Assembly: GCA_900104855.1 (NCBI GenBank)
Contig: FNSS01000001.1
Span: 7,325,001-7,389,000 of the forward strand
Length of the DNA stretch: 64,000 nt
Direction of reading: 5' to 3'
Source: Rhizobiales bacterium GAS188
Lineage (GTDB): Bacteria > Pseudomonadota > Alphaproteobacteria > Rhizobiales > Beijerinckiaceae
A program made the translations under genes and the position numbers. The first letter of the stretch is position 1; each line of letters opens with the position of its first letter. This document shows, in pieces, positions 1 through 9,069 of this stretch. The notes beneath the pieces were generated by a model. That model saw only the letters and a list, made by a program, of their open reading frames with translations. It did no database searches and was not told where the DNA came from.

Positions 1-139
1 CAAGCCTTTCGCGCTGATCGAGTCCCGCCGCCATGAGCACAAAACCCCATGGGGTTCCGGGCAGCGCTTCCAATTCAGCCTGTTCCGTCGCGTCATCAGC
101 GCCTAGAGCACCGAGATCCCTCAACTCGACGCCCGCCAT
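1..139 (-). CDS. Partial hypothetical protein, C-terminus outside the window
   Basis: An open minus-strand frame starts at the ATG at 139 and runs off the left edge of the window after 46 codons without a stop. It begins MAGVELRDLGALG and contains GTPWGFVL. The start lies 25 bp after the stop of the LysE-type gene on the same strand, which would suit a two-gene unit. I recognise no family in so short a piece. The spacing and uninterrupted frame make it plausible, but no good ribosome binding site is visible upstream. Confidence 0.35.
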   Translation of the reverse strand, partial: MAGVELRDLGALGADDATEQAELEALPGTPWGFVLMAAGLDQRERL

Positions 140-164
140 CGCGGTCGACTTGAACCGAGGCGGG

Positions 165-794
165 CTATTTCCGCGTCGCCAATGCCGCGGTGACCCCGAG
201 GCCGATGAACGAGGTGCCGGCGAACCAGCGCTGGAAGCGCAGGAAGCGTCGGTTACGGCGGAGGAAATCGCCGGCGACCCCGGCCGCCAGCGCGAACATC
301 GCGTCGCTCATGATGCCGAGCCCCATGAAGGTGAGGCCGAGAATGAGGATCTGCCAATGCAGCGCGCCGCGCGCGGGATCGACGAATTGCGGCAGGAAGG
401 CGAGGAAGAAGATCGCCGTCTTCGGGTTGAAGAGATTGACCACGAAGCCATCGCGGAAGACGCGGCGCAGCGGCTCGGCCGGCACCGCGGGCGCTTCGGG
501 ATCGGGGTCCTTGGCCATGAAGGTGCGGATGCCGATCCAGATGAGATAGGCGGCGCCGAGATACTTGACGATCGCGAAGGCGAGCGCCGACGACACGATG
601 AGGGCCGAGAGCCCGACCGCCGCCGCGGTGATGTGGACGATCGTGCCGAGATGGATGCCGAGCACCGAGACCAGCCCCGCCACCCTCCCCTGCTCGACCG
701 AGCGCGCCACGATGAAGAGCACCGCCGGGCCCGGCGTCAGCAGCAGCACCACCGACGCCACGACGAACAATCCCCACAAGGTCAGATCGGGCAT
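165..794 (-). CDS. LysE/RhtB family amino-acid exporter
   Basis: This 209-residue inner-membrane protein has the usual length and layout of the LysE/RhtB exporters. The hydrophobic N-terminus carries the family signature LLLTPGPAVLFIVARS at about residues 18-33. Further segments follow (LIVSSALAFAIVKYLGAAYL; NLFNPKTAIFFLAFLPQF with the conserved N-PK), and the last helix lies near the C-terminus. Family members export amino acids or derivatives by proton antiport; the substrate cannot be read from the sequence. The ATG at 794 was chosen because the family homology starts there, although the frame stays open for more than 200 codons upstream. It lies 68 bp downstream of a GlxA-type regulator on the same strand, which may control it. 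Confidence 0.9.
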   Translation of the reverse strand: MPDLTLWGLFVVASVVLLLTPGPAVLFIVARSVEQGRVAGLVSVLGIHLGTIVHITAAAVGLSALIVSSALAFAIVKYLGAAYLIWIGIRTFMAKDPDPEAPAVPAEPLRRVFRDGFVVNLFNPKTAIFFLAFLPQFVDPARGALHWQILILGLTFMGLGIMSDAMFALAAGVAGDFLRRNRRFLRFQRWFAGTSFIGLGVTAALATRK

Positions 795-862
795 GAATAT
801 TCTCCGTCGCTTCGCTGTCTGCGAGCAAGCCACATCACGGCGACCAAGACAAGAGATCACCT

Positions 863-1873
863 TTATGTCACTGGCGCGGCGACGCCGTAAACCTGATGGC
901 CCGAAAAACGGTCGCGATATTGGGCGGGGCCGATGCCGAGCTGGCGCTGAAACACCCGCCTGAGATTCTGCTCGTCGCCATAGCCGAGCTCCGCCGCGAT
1001 GCGCTTGGTCGGAAGATCGGTTTCCTCGAGCGCGCGGCGGGCGGCTTCGAGGCGCATCATTTCGACGGTCTTGGCCGGGGTGTTGCCGACCCGGGCAGCG
1101 TAGAGGCGGGCGAAGCTGCGCGGCGACATGCCGACCCGCTCGGCCAGGCGCTCCACCCGCAGATCCTCGACGAGATGCGTCACCATCCAGGCATGCAGAT
1201 CGCCGAACAGCGCATCTCCCGCGGTCTGCGCCGCAAGCGGCACGCTGAATTGCGATTGCCCACCGGGCCGCTTCATGAACATCACGAGGTCGCGCGCCAC
1301 CTCGATGGCGACGCGATGGCCGACATCCTCCTCGATCAAAGCGAGGGCGAGGTCCATCCCGGCCGTCACCCCGGCCGAGGTCCAGAGCGATCCGTCGCGG
1401 ATGAAGATCGGGTCGGGCTCGACCCGGATCGAGGGGTGCCGCCTCGCCAGCAGCTCCGCCCAGCGCCAATGCGTCGTCGCCCGCCTGCCGTTGAGCAGCC
1501 CGGCCGCCGCCAGCGTGAAAGCGCCCGTGCAGACCGAGCAGACGCGGCGCATGGCGGCGGCATGAGCCGCGACCCAGCCGACCAACGCCCCCGGCGTCAC
1601 GGGCTCCCCGCCGGGGCTGCCGCCAGGAACGATCAGGGTGTCGATCGCAGCAGCCTCGAGCTCGGCGACCGGCCTTGTCAGGATGGCGAGGCCAGCCCCC
1701 GTCACCACTGGGCCGCCCGTCTCCGAGGCGACCACGGTCTCGTAGGCATCAAGACCCTGGAGCTGCATGTGCCGCCGCGCCGTCTCGAAGGCTTGCACCG
1801 GGCCACAGACATCGACGAGGTTTGCGCCCTCGTAGCTGAGCATGACGATGCGGCGTGGCTTCGAACGGATCAT
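863..1873 (-). CDS. GlxA family transcriptional regulator (DJ-1/PfpI + AraC HTH)
   Basis: The protein has a DJ-1/PfpI (class I glutamine amidotransferase-like) domain in its first two-thirds and an AraC-type double helix-turn-helix at the C-terminus. DTLIVPGGSPGGEPV and the nucleophile-elbow-like VCSVCTGAFTLAAAGLL mark the first domain. GMSPRSFARLY and LGYGDEQNLRRVFQRQLG mark the two DNA-binding helices. Such regulators sense a small molecule through the PfpI-like domain. I start at the ATG at 1873 (MIRSKPRRIVML), which leaves 19 bp after the upstream MFS remnant; an in-frame ATG at 1912 would overlap that gene. The likely target is the LysE-type exporter immediately downstream. Confidence 0.88.
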   Translation of the reverse strand: MIRSKPRRIVMLSYEGANLVDVCGPVQAFETARRHMQLQGLDAYETVVASETGGPVVTGAGLAILTRPVAELEAAAIDTLIVPGGSPGGEPVTPGALVGWVAAHAAAMRRVCSVCTGAFTLAAAGLLNGRRATTHWRWAELLARRHPSIRVEPDPIFIRDGSLWTSAGVTAGMDLALALIEEDVGHRVAIEVARDLVMFMKRPGGQSQFSVPLAAQTAGDALFGDLHAWMVTHLVEDLRVERLAERVGMSPRSFARLYAARVGNTPAKTVEMMRLEAARRALEETDLPTKRIAAELGYGDEQNLRRVFQRQLGIGPAQYRDRFSGHQVYGVAAPVT

Positions 1874-1892
1874 GCCGTCTCGCTTTGAGCGG

Positions 1893-3137
1893 TCACGCTG
1901 CGGCAGCCACAAGGCTGCGGCGTTGCGCCAGCATCCACAATAGCGTCATCGCGGCCGCGACACAGATGACCGGCAAGATCGCCATGTTGAGCGAACCCCA
2001 GCCGAGCGCCTGCAGCACCGGCCCGGCCGCGAGGGTGGCGACGGCGGTCGCGGCGTAGCGCAACAGCTCGGCGATCCCTTGCGTTTTCGCCCGCTCGGCC
2101 GGCCGGTAGGATTGCGCCAGCAAGGTCGTGCCGCCGACGAACATGAAGTTCCAGCCGATGCCGAGGCACAGCAGCGCGATATAGAAAGCGACGAGCGAGG
2201 TCGACGCGACGGCGACGCCGACGCAGATGAGGTTCAACGCCATGCCGGCGGCGAGGATGCTCGGTAGCCCAAAGCGGCTGATCAGCGCGCCAGCGAAGAA
2301 GGACGGCGCGAACATCCCTACGAGATGCCATTGGATAATGTTCGCCCCGTCATCGATCGAGTGCTGGCAGGCTACGGCCGCCAGCGGCGCTGCCGTCATC
2401 ACGAACATCATGGCGACCTAGCCCACCACATTATTCGCGACTGAAGCGACGAAGATCGGCTGGCGCATGATGGCGCCGAGCGGCCGGGCCGGCTCTTCGC
2501 CGAGCTCGGACGTCGCGACCTTGCCCGTCTCGATGTCGCGATAGGCCGCAAGCAGCAGAGCTGCGGACATCAGGCTCAGGATCGCGACCATCAGATAGGC
2601 TCCGGCGAACAGCGCCGCCGGGAACAGGTCTTTGCTCCAGGCCGCGAGCGCCGGACCGAGGATGGCCGCGATCACGCCGCCGGCGAGCACGGTCGAGATC
2701 GCCCGGCTCTTGGCCGGCGCCTCGACCGAATCGGCGGCCGCGAGCCGGTAATATTGCGCGAAGGCCTGGAACACGCCGACCGCCGCAGTGCCGAGGCAGA
2801 AGGTCCAGAAATCGGCATGGAACACCGACCAGACCGAGACGGCACCACCGCAAGCTCCGATCAGGGCGCCGAGCGTGAATCCCAATTGCCGGCCGAGGCG
2901 CTGCAGCAGGAAGGAGGCGAACAAGGTGGCGACAGCGCCCGCAACCGTGATCATGGCAAAAGGCAAGGTCGCCAGCGCCTTGTCGGGCGCGAGCTGATAG
3001 CCGGTGAGCCCGGTCAAGGTCAGGTCGATCGAGATGGCGCAAGTGAACAAGCCCTGGCAGAGGCTCAGCACCAGCGCATTGCGCCGGCCGATCCTTGCGG
3101 TACTGGTCGGCTCCGGAGAGGTAGAGAAAAGTGGCAT
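1893..3137 (-). pseudogene. MFS transporter interrupted by an in-frame TAG
   Basis: Two minus-strand reading frames, 3137-2421 and 2411-1893, lie in the same phase and together form one 12-helix major facilitator protein of about 414 residues. They are separated by a single TAG at 2418-2420. The sequence reads VANNVVG, stop, VAMMFVMTAAPLAAVACQ, and the continuing frame matches the second half of the family, for example IQWHLVGMFAPSFF and YRPAERAKTQGI. A conserved aromatic residue is expected where the stop lies, so one base change in a Tyr codon is the simplest cause. The start at 3137 (MPLFSTSPEP) has a GAGGA box 5 bp upstream. Suppression or sequencing error cannot be excluded, but as written the gene is truncated at midpoint. 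Confidence 0.8.
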
Positions 3138-3301
3138 CGGGATCCTCGCTGTGCGCAACCTCCATTGCCCGTTATCCGGCCAAGGCTTTGGCGTAAATGA
3201 CAACGAACCTTCAATTCCTGCCAAAGCGCCCGCGAGAGGGCCGCTGCGCGCCTTTGCGGACGCGGTTGACTTCGCCGAACCGCCCCGCTAGGGACCGGCC
3301 C

Positions 3302-3373
3302 ATGAACCGGCCGGCCCCTTTCGCCTTCGGCTATTACGCGTCGCTCCCCACGACGCGGCGCGCCTGTTCATGA
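3302..3373 (+). CDS. Possible 23-residue leader peptide upstream of tyrS
   Basis: A short frame, [18 protein letters not shown] then RRACS, is preceded by an AGGGA box 7 bp before its ATG and ends 85 bp before tyrS. It holds two adjacent Tyr codons and two Phe codons near its middle. A peptide of this kind in front of a tyrosyl-tRNA synthetase gene could act as a leader, but I see no convincing attenuator hairpin with a T-run after it. Chance is a real alternative. Confidence 0.2.
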   Translation: MNRPAPFAFGYYASLPTTRRACS

Positions 3374-3458
3374 TCTGACCAGCGAGGCCGCCGGACCGGC
3401 GACCCTCCTTGGATTGTCTCCGGCCAGCGGCAAACCCGAGAGCCCAGCGGAGACGACG

Positions 3459-4709
3459 ATGTCCCACCGATCCGATTTCCTCCGAACGCTGGATGAGCGC
3501 GGCTTCATCCATCAATGCTCCGATTTCGAGGGGCTCGACGCGCTCGCGCTCAAGGGTCAGGCGATCGGCTATATCGGTTTCGACTGCACGGCGGTGTCGC
3601 TGCATATGGGCTCGCTCATCCAGATCATGATGCTCCATTGGCTGCAGCAGACCGGCAACCGGCCGATCGCGCTGATGGGCGGGGGCACGACGCGCGTCGG
3701 CGATCCTTCGGGCAGGGACGATTCGCGCAGGCTGCTCTCGATCGAGGAGATCGAAGCCAACAAGGACGGCATCAAGCAGGTCTTCTCGCGCTTCCTCCGC
3801 TTCGGCGACAAGGACACCGATGCGATCATGCTCGACAATGCCGAATGGCTGACCAAGCTCAACTACATCGACTTCCTGCGCGATGTCGGGCGGCATTTCT
3901 CGGTCAATCGCATGCTGTCGATGGATTCGGTGAAGCTTCGCCTCGAGCGCGAGCACGAGATGTCCTTCATCGAATTCAACTATATGTGCCTGCAATCCTA
4001 TGATTTCGTCGAATTGTCGAAGCGCACCGGCTGCAACCTGCAGATGGGCGGCTCCGACCAATGGGGCAATATCATCACCGGCGTCGATCTCGGGCGGCGC
4101 ATGGGGACGCATCAGCTTTATGCGCTGACGACGCCGCTCCTCACCACCCCCTCAGGCGCCAAGATGGGCAAGACGGCGGCAGGCGCGGTCTGGCTCAACG
4201 CCGAGCTCTTCAGCCCCTATGATTACTGGCAATACTGGCGCAATACCGAGGATGCCGATGTCGGGCGCTTCCTGAAGCTGTTCACGGTGCTGCCGCTCGC
4301 CGAGATCGCCCGTCTCGAAGCTCTGCAGGGCGCCGAGATCAACGAGGCGAAGAAGACGCTCGCCAATGCGGCGACCGCGCTGCTGCACGGGGAGGATGCG
4401 GCGGCGGAAGCCGCCGAGACGGCGCGCAAGACCTTCGAGGAAGGCGCGCTCGCCGAGACCTTGCCGACCGTCGAGGTGACGCGCGCCGAGTTCGAGGCCG
4501 GGCTCGGCCTGCCCATCGCCTTCGTGCGCGCCGGCCTCGTCGCTTCGAATGGCGAGGCGCGTCGGCAGATCAAGGGCGGCGGACTCAGGGTCAACGACGC
4601 GCCGGTCAGCGATGAACGTGCCACGCTCCAGGCCTCCGACCTGACGCGCGAGGGCGTGGTCAAGCTGTCGCTCGGCCGCAAGCGCCATGTGCTGCTGAAG
4701 CCGGTGTGA
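3459..4709 (+). CDS. tyrS: Tyrosine--tRNA ligase
   Basis: This class I aminoacyl-tRNA synthetase charges tRNA-Tyr with tyrosine in the cytosol. The 416-residue protein carries the HIGH-type motif as HMGS at residues 49-52 and the KMSKS-type motif as KMGKT at 235-239. Between them is the tyrosine/ATP pocket sequence [13 protein letters not shown]. An S4-type RNA-binding domain follows at the C-terminus ([20 protein letters not shown]). The ATG at 3459 is preceded by a GGAG box; the upstream extension of the frame starts at a TTG and is not conserved-looking. It converges on the AsmA-like gene, with 45 bp between the two stops. Confidence 0.97.
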   Translation: MSHRSDFLRTLDERGFIHQCSDFEGLDALALKGQAIGYIGFDCTAVSLHMGSLIQIMMLHWLQQTGNRPIALMGGGTTRVGDPSGRDDSRRLLSIEEIEANKDGIKQVFSRFLRFGDKDTDAIMLDNAEWLTKLNYIDFLRDVGRHFSVNRMLSMDSVKLRLEREHEMSFIEFNYMCLQSYDFVELSKRTGCNLQMGGSDQWGNIITGVDLGRRMGTHQLYALTTPLLTTPSGAKMGKTAAGAVWLNAELFSPYDYWQYWRNTEDADVGRFLKLFTVLPLAEIARLEALQGAEINEAKKTLANAATALLHGEDAAAEAAETARKTFEEGALAETLPTVEVTRAEFEAGLGLPIAFVRAGLVASNGEARRQIKGGGLRVNDAPVSDERATLQASDLTREGVVKLSLGRKRHVLLKPV

Positions 4710-4754
4710 AGGCCGCTGAGCGTCGCTCGGTGGCGGCCGCATAGCCCCCTGCGC

Positions 4755-7700
4755 TCAGCGCCCCGAGCGGCCGACATCGAGCGGCTTTTGCGTTGAGTCG
4801 GGCACGAGATCGCGGGCGCCCGGGCCACCGATCTCGAACAGCTTGCGCAGGAAGCCGGGCGTGATGGCCGAGAGCGGATTGACGGTCACATCGGGCTGCG
4901 AGAGCGAGCCGGAGACGTGGAAGTTGACGCCGAGCAGCCCTTCATTGGTGCCTCCGCCGAGCAGCGGCCCGAACAGGGGCACTTTGCTGAAGACGTTGTT
5001 GAGCCCATAGGCCGGCACGAAGGTGCCCGAGAGATTGGTGGTGTTGCGGGCGAAATCCAGGGGGCCCGAAACGGTGATGCCGGCCTGGTTGCCGACGATC
5101 AGCGCCTCGCGGATGTCGAGACGTCCCGCGTTGCGCACGAAGCTCGCCTGCATGCGGTTGAACTGTGCCTCTCCGGGCGTCAGCGGGGCGATGGCGGCGC
5201 CGTCAGAGGTCGTTCGCGGCGGCGGGGCGGCAGCGAAAATGCGCGCCAGCGCCTCCTCGTTGCGCAAGCTGAAATCGCGGATGCTGACGGCACCCGCTTG
5301 GGAGCCGACGCTCGGCGTCAGGCGCAGCACCATGGTCCCGGAATTCATGTGCCGGTAGAGATCCATGAAGCGCAGGAAGGCCCCGGCATCGGCCGCCTCG
5401 ATGGTGATCAAGGGCCGGCCCTCGCGGCTGATCGTGCCGCTCACATCGGCCTTGCCGACCTGCCCGCCGAAGCGGAAATCGGTGAGGCCGACCCCGCGAC
5501 GGCTGAGACGCAGATCGAGCCCCGTCCCTTTCTCGTCGCCGAAGCCGATGGCGCTCGCGGCCTTCAGGTCGAGATCGGCATCCTGGGTGTCGGTCTGCGA
5601 GCCCGACATGAAGCTCTTGATGTAGGGGCGTAGATCGATGGCCGCTCCCCTGACGGTGGTCTTGTAGACATTGCCCTCGCCGCGCGCGACCTCGACGCGC
5701 AGATCATCGCCAGGCGATATCTTGAAGCCGTCGAACTTGGCCGAAACGAGCGAGCCGTCCTTGGCGGTCACTACGTCTCCGGTCACGGCGACGGGCGCCG
5801 AGGCGAGATTGATCTTGCTGAAGCGCGTCTGCTCTTCGCCCGGCGCCAGGCGGAAGGTGAGCTTGCCGGGGCGGCCGGCGGGCTTTGTCCAACCGGGAAT
5901 GAAGCCGTCGATCGCGGTTCGCGTCAGATCGGCCTCGACATCGAAGGAAGGCGCCGCCCCGACCTCGGCGGCAGGCGAGATCTTGACCGGCATCGGTCCG
6001 GTGATGGCGCGTCCGGCGCGCAGCCCGAGCTTGGCGCGCGCCGCATCGTCGAGGGTCATCGACAGCTTGATCTGCGGGGCAGCGTCTCCGGCATCCTTGC
6101 GGAACTCGATGGCGGCAGGCACGCCGGCGAACCGCCCCTCGCCCTTGCCGGTCATCACCCCGCCCGCGAGCGCGAAGGTCGCTTGCGCGTTCTCGAGCTT
6201 CTGCCCGGCTCCGACATCCTGCACCGTCAGCTTGGAGAGGGTGCCTTGCACGGTCACGGGCACATCCTTGGGCTTCACGCCGTCACGCAGCGTCAGCTGG
6301 AACTGGACATGCGCCTCTCCGCTCCCCGAGATGTTCTCGGGCGCGAAGGGCTGCGCCGTGCCGCGCGGTGCATCGCGTTGCATCGCCGCGACGAAGCCGT
6401 CGGCGCCGCCCTGGACGTGCAAGCTCACCTGGGCGGTCGCCGGCTTCTTGGTGGTGTCGGCAACCTGGAAGCGCCCATCGCTCAACTGCATCACGCGCCC
6501 ATCGCCGAGGTCGACGCTGCCGCCCAGGAGCGAGATGGTCGAGGTGTGTCCGGTCCCGTCGACATGGAGGGCGAGCGAGGTGAGCGGAGGCAGGTCGTCC
6601 GAGGCGCGCAAGGTTGCGTCCGAGATATCGGCCGACAGCTTGACGGAGTCGTCAGGCACCGGCCGGGCGGCCAGAGCCTCGGCCAGCACGGCCTCGTTGT
6701 AGGTATTGATCAGCGAAAAATGCTCGACCACGCCGCGATCGAGCCGCTCGACCAGGTATTTGCGAATATCCTTGGTGATGTCTGGGGGCCATAGCGCAAG
6801 AAGCGCGCGCGCCGGCATGCGCCCCGATTGGATGGCGAGCGTCAGCCCACCGCTGCGGCCGCGCCGATAGGTGGCATTCATGGCGACCGAGACATCCTTG
6901 CCGGAGAGCTCGAGCGGGCTCAGCGAGATCGTGGCGTCGCGCGGCGACAAGGTACCGCTCATGGAAATACGCTCGAGCACGATCGGCCTTTCGCCCGGGG
7001 TGGCGCCGGCGACCGCGCCCTTGCCGCCGGTGAACTCGAAAGCATAATTGCCGTCCGTCGCCGGGAGAATACGCCCCTTGACCGAGAGGTCGGTGTCGCC
7101 GGCCAGAACGCCGAACTTGCTCACCTCGATCGCATGCGACGAGCCGTCATAGGAGAAGGCCGCGGAGATCTCGTCCGTCACCATGATCGGAGATGTCTCG
7201 CCCGGCTTGTTCCAGGCCGCTGCTCCTGCGGTCAACGCCCCCTGCGCCGTCTTGATCCGCCCGTCGCCGCCGATATCGATGTCGATGCGCCCCGAGACCG
7301 GCATGTCGGGCGCGAGCACCAATGGCCGCGGCACGAGCGGCAAGAGCACGTCGCCGACCGGCGCGTCCTTGGGGCTGACCACGAGGCGACGTTCATTGCC
7401 GGCGCCGCGCTCGACGGCGGCATCGAGCGACCACTCCCCCGACGGCCCCTTCAGCGACAGATGCACGCGTTCGTGCACATCGCGCTCGAAAGAGGCGGTG
7501 ACGTTCGAGAAGCTGATCTCTTCGCCGGTGCGCTGATCGTCGACGAGAAGGTTGCCGTCCTCGATGCCCACATAGGAGACCACCTTGAAGGGGCCGCGCG
7601 GGCCGAAGAGATCATCATAGGTGGCGACGAGGCCGTGCCGGACATGCGGAGCCCCGGACGCATCTTGGCTGGACGCATCTTGGCCGGACGCATTTTGGAT

Positions 7701-8294
7701 GGCGGCGTCCGCGGCCGGAGCCGCTGCTTGTAGTGCTGGCGCAGGTGGTGTTCCGGCCTGCGGCGTGAAGGCGGCGACCAGCGAAATCTCGCCCTGTCGC
7801 GTGATCGAGGCCTTGAACTGCGGCCCGATCAGCGAGATGCGCCGCAAGCCGGCATCCGCGCGGAAAAGGCGCTGCGGATCGAAATCGACCTCGGCCTTCG
7901 GGGCCGAGATGATCTCACGCCCGGTCGCATCCTTGATCGACAGGCCCTTCACGGTCAGCGTCGGCACGGCGCCGCGCCTCTCGAGCGCGGCTCCCGATAA
8001 CGAGACTGCAAAGCCGCCCGACAGCCTCTGCTGCAAGGCCTCGGTGATGCGCGGGGCGAATTCGTCGAGCGATAGGGGCCCTTGCGACAAGCGCCAGACG
8101 AGGCCGCCAAAGGCCAGCAGCGCCAGCACCGCGACAGCGAAGACGAAGGCCACAACGCCGCACGCGATCCGCCGGGCCATGCGGCCCGGGAAAGCGCGCC
8201 TCGCCGGCGAGCTTTGGGTTGCTTGGCTCGCAGTTGCTTGGCCCGCAGTCGCTTGCCTTACAGGCGCTTGGCTGATCGCAGTAGGTTCTGACAT
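4755..8294 (-). CDS. AsmA-like/DUF3971 family envelope protein
   Basis: This 1179-residue protein has a Gln/Ala/Thr-rich cytoplasmic N-terminus with repeated QAT words, then one transmembrane helix (VVAFVFAVAVLALLAFGGLVW, about residues 47-67), then a very long beta-rich periplasmic region. The C-terminal stretch GTFVPAYGLNNVFSKVPLFG, followed by VNPLSAITPGFLRKLFEIGG, is typical of AsmA-like C-terminal domains of the YhdP/DUF3971 group. Known AsmA-like proteins are implicated in lipid transport between inner and outer membranes. A second low-complexity patch (SGQDASSQDASG) lies near residue 200. The start at 8294 (MSEPTAIS) is a choice; a GTG at 8366 is in frame. It is divergent from bcp. Confidence 0.82.
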   Translation of the reverse strand: MSEPTAISQAPVRQATAGQATASQATQSSPARRAFPGRMARRIACGVVAFVFAVAVLALLAFGGLVWRLSQGPLSLDEFAPRITEALQQRLSGGFAVSLSGAALERRGAVPTLTVKGLSIKDATGREIISAPKAEVDFDPQRLFRADAGLRRISLIGPQFKASITRQGEISLVAAFTPQAGTPPAPALQAAAPAADAAIQNASGQDASSQDASGAPHVRHGLVATYDDLFGPRGPFKVVSYVGIEDGNLLVDDQRTGEEISFSNVTASFERDVHERVHLSLKGPSGEWSLDAAVERGAGNERRLVVSPKDAPVGDVLLPLVPRPLVLAPDMPVSGRIDIDIGGDGRIKTAQGALTAGAAAWNKPGETSPIMVTDEISAAFSYDGSSHAIEVSKFGVLAGDTDLSVKGRILPATDGNYAFEFTGGKGAVAGATPGERPIVLERISMSGTLSPRDATISLSPLELSGKDVSVAMNATYRRGRSGGLTLAIQSGRMPARALLALWPPDITKDIRKYLVERLDRGVVEHFSLINTYNEAVLAEALAARPVPDDSVKLSADISDATLRASDDLPPLTSLALHVDGTGHTSTISLLGGSVDLGDGRVMQLSDGRFQVADTTKKPATAQVSLHVQGGADGFVAAMQRDAPRGTAQPFAPENISGSGEAHVQFQLTLRDGVKPKDVPVTVQGTLSKLTVQDVGAGQKLENAQATFALAGGVMTGKGEGRFAGVPAAIEFRKDAGDAAPQIKLSMTLDDAARAKLGLRAGRAITGPMPVKISPAAEVGAAPSFDVEADLTRTAIDGFIPGWTKPAGRPGKLTFRLAPGEEQTRFSKINLASAPVAVTGDVVTAKDGSLVSAKFDGFKISPGDDLRVEVARGEGNVYKTTVRGAAIDLRPYIKSFMSGSQTDTQDADLDLKAASAIGFGDEKGTGLDLRLSRRGVGLTDFRFGGQVGKADVSGTISREGRPLITIEAADAGAFLRFMDLYRHMNSGTMVLRLTPSVGSQAGAVSIRDFSLRNEEALARIFAAAPPPRTTSDGAAIAPLTPGEAQFNRMQASFVRNAGRLDIREALIVGNQAGITVSGPLDFARNTTNLSGTFVPAYGLNNVFSKVPLFGPLLGGGTNEGLLGVNFHVSGSLSQPDVTVNPLSAITPGFLRKLFEIGGPGARDLVPDSTQKPLDVGRSGR

Positions 8295-8462
8295 CCGTTC
8301 AAACGACTCGTCGATGGCTTCCGCCGAGCTTGCAGTCCCAAACCCGGCAATGATAGTGAACGGCACGCGCGAGCGGGGGGCTCCCCTTCAGTCTCAAGCG
8401 GAACATATCGCGATTCGGCGCGCACCGATTACAATTCAATGACCGATCAGGGAGTTGAGAAT

Positions 8463-8930
8463 ATGGCGCAACTTGGCGAAGGCGATGCGGCGCCCGACTT
8501 CAAGCTGCCGGGCGATGACGGCGGCGAAATCGCCCTCGCGAGCTTCAAGGGCGAGAAGCTGGTCCTCTATTTCTACCCGAAAGCCGATACCTCGGGCTGC
8601 ACCAAGGAAGCCAATGAATTCAATGACCTCCTGAAGGATTTCGGCAAAGCGGGCGTCCGCGTGCTCGCCGTATCCCCCGATCCGGTCAAGGCGCTGCACA
8701 AGTTCAAGACCAAATATGGCTTGGGCTTCAAGCTCGTCGGCGATGAAAGCCACGCCATGCTGGAGGCTTATGGCGTCTGGGCGCAGAAGTCCATGTATGG
8801 GCGCAGCTATATGGGCGTCGAGCGGTCGACCTTCCTGATCGGCAAGGACGGCCGCATCGCCAAGGCCTGGCGCAAGGTGAAGGTCGAAGGCCATGCGAGC
8901 GAGGTGCTCGACGCCGCCCGCGCGCTCTGA
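8463..8930 (+). CDS. bcp: Thioredoxin-dependent peroxiredoxin, Bcp/PrxQ type
   Basis: This 155-residue cytosolic thiol peroxidase reduces hydrogen and organic peroxides. The peroxidatic cysteine is C46 in YPKADTSGC-TKEANEF. The resolving cysteine that E. coli Bcp carries five residues later is absent here; the position lies in the KEAN stretch. The enzyme would therefore work as a 1-Cys or intermolecular type. The FKGEKLVLYFYPKA and GVERSTFLIGKDG segments are typical of the family. The ATG at 8463 is preceded by GGGAG at 8 bp; an in-frame ATG at 8439 is less well placed. Confidence 0.93.
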   Translation: MAQLGEGDAAPDFKLPGDDGGEIALASFKGEKLVLYFYPKADTSGCTKEANEFNDLLKDFGKAGVRVLAVSPDPVKALHKFKTKYGLGFKLVGDESHAMLEAYGVWAQKSMYGRSYMGVERSTFLIGKDGRIAKAWRKVKVEGHASEVLDAARAL

Positions 8931-9008
8931 GGCGCCGTCCGGAAGTAACTTGCTTGATCAGTTAGGGCCCGTTTGAGACGCCCCACCCGTACCCTAACCC
9001 GCCACGAA

Positions 9009-9063
9009 GCCGGCTGGAAGCCGGCGGTCCAATCTTCCCCTGGACCGCCGGCTTCCAGCCGGC
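9009..9063. repeat. Perfect 23-bp inverted repeat between convergent genes
   Basis: The arms 9009-9031 and 9041-9063 are perfect reverse complements around a 9-bp loop. They lie between the stops of bcp (8930) and the cyclase gene (9070). The arm begins GCCGGCTGGAAGCCGGCGG, a GC-rich REP-like sequence. No T-run follows, so a simple intrinsic terminator is less likely than a dispersed palindrome that may still block convergent transcription. The flank at about 8980 (CCCCACCCGTACCCT) is shared with the palindrome at 43974-44094. Confidence 0.75.
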
Positions 9064-9069
9064 CCCCCT

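Noticed and set aside
33-890. Plus-strand 285-residue frame
   Set aside because: It runs antisense to the LysE-type gene, is Arg/Glu/Asp-rich shadow sequence typical of high GC, and has no recognisable domain.
896-1888. Plus-strand 330-residue frame
   Set aside because: Antisense to the GlxA-type regulator; composition is that of a shadow frame.
3288-4112. Minus-strand 274-residue frame
   Set aside because: Antisense to tyrS and without family motifs.
4223-4828. Minus-strand frame over the tyrS 3' end
   Set aside because: Shadow of tyrS, with no independent support.
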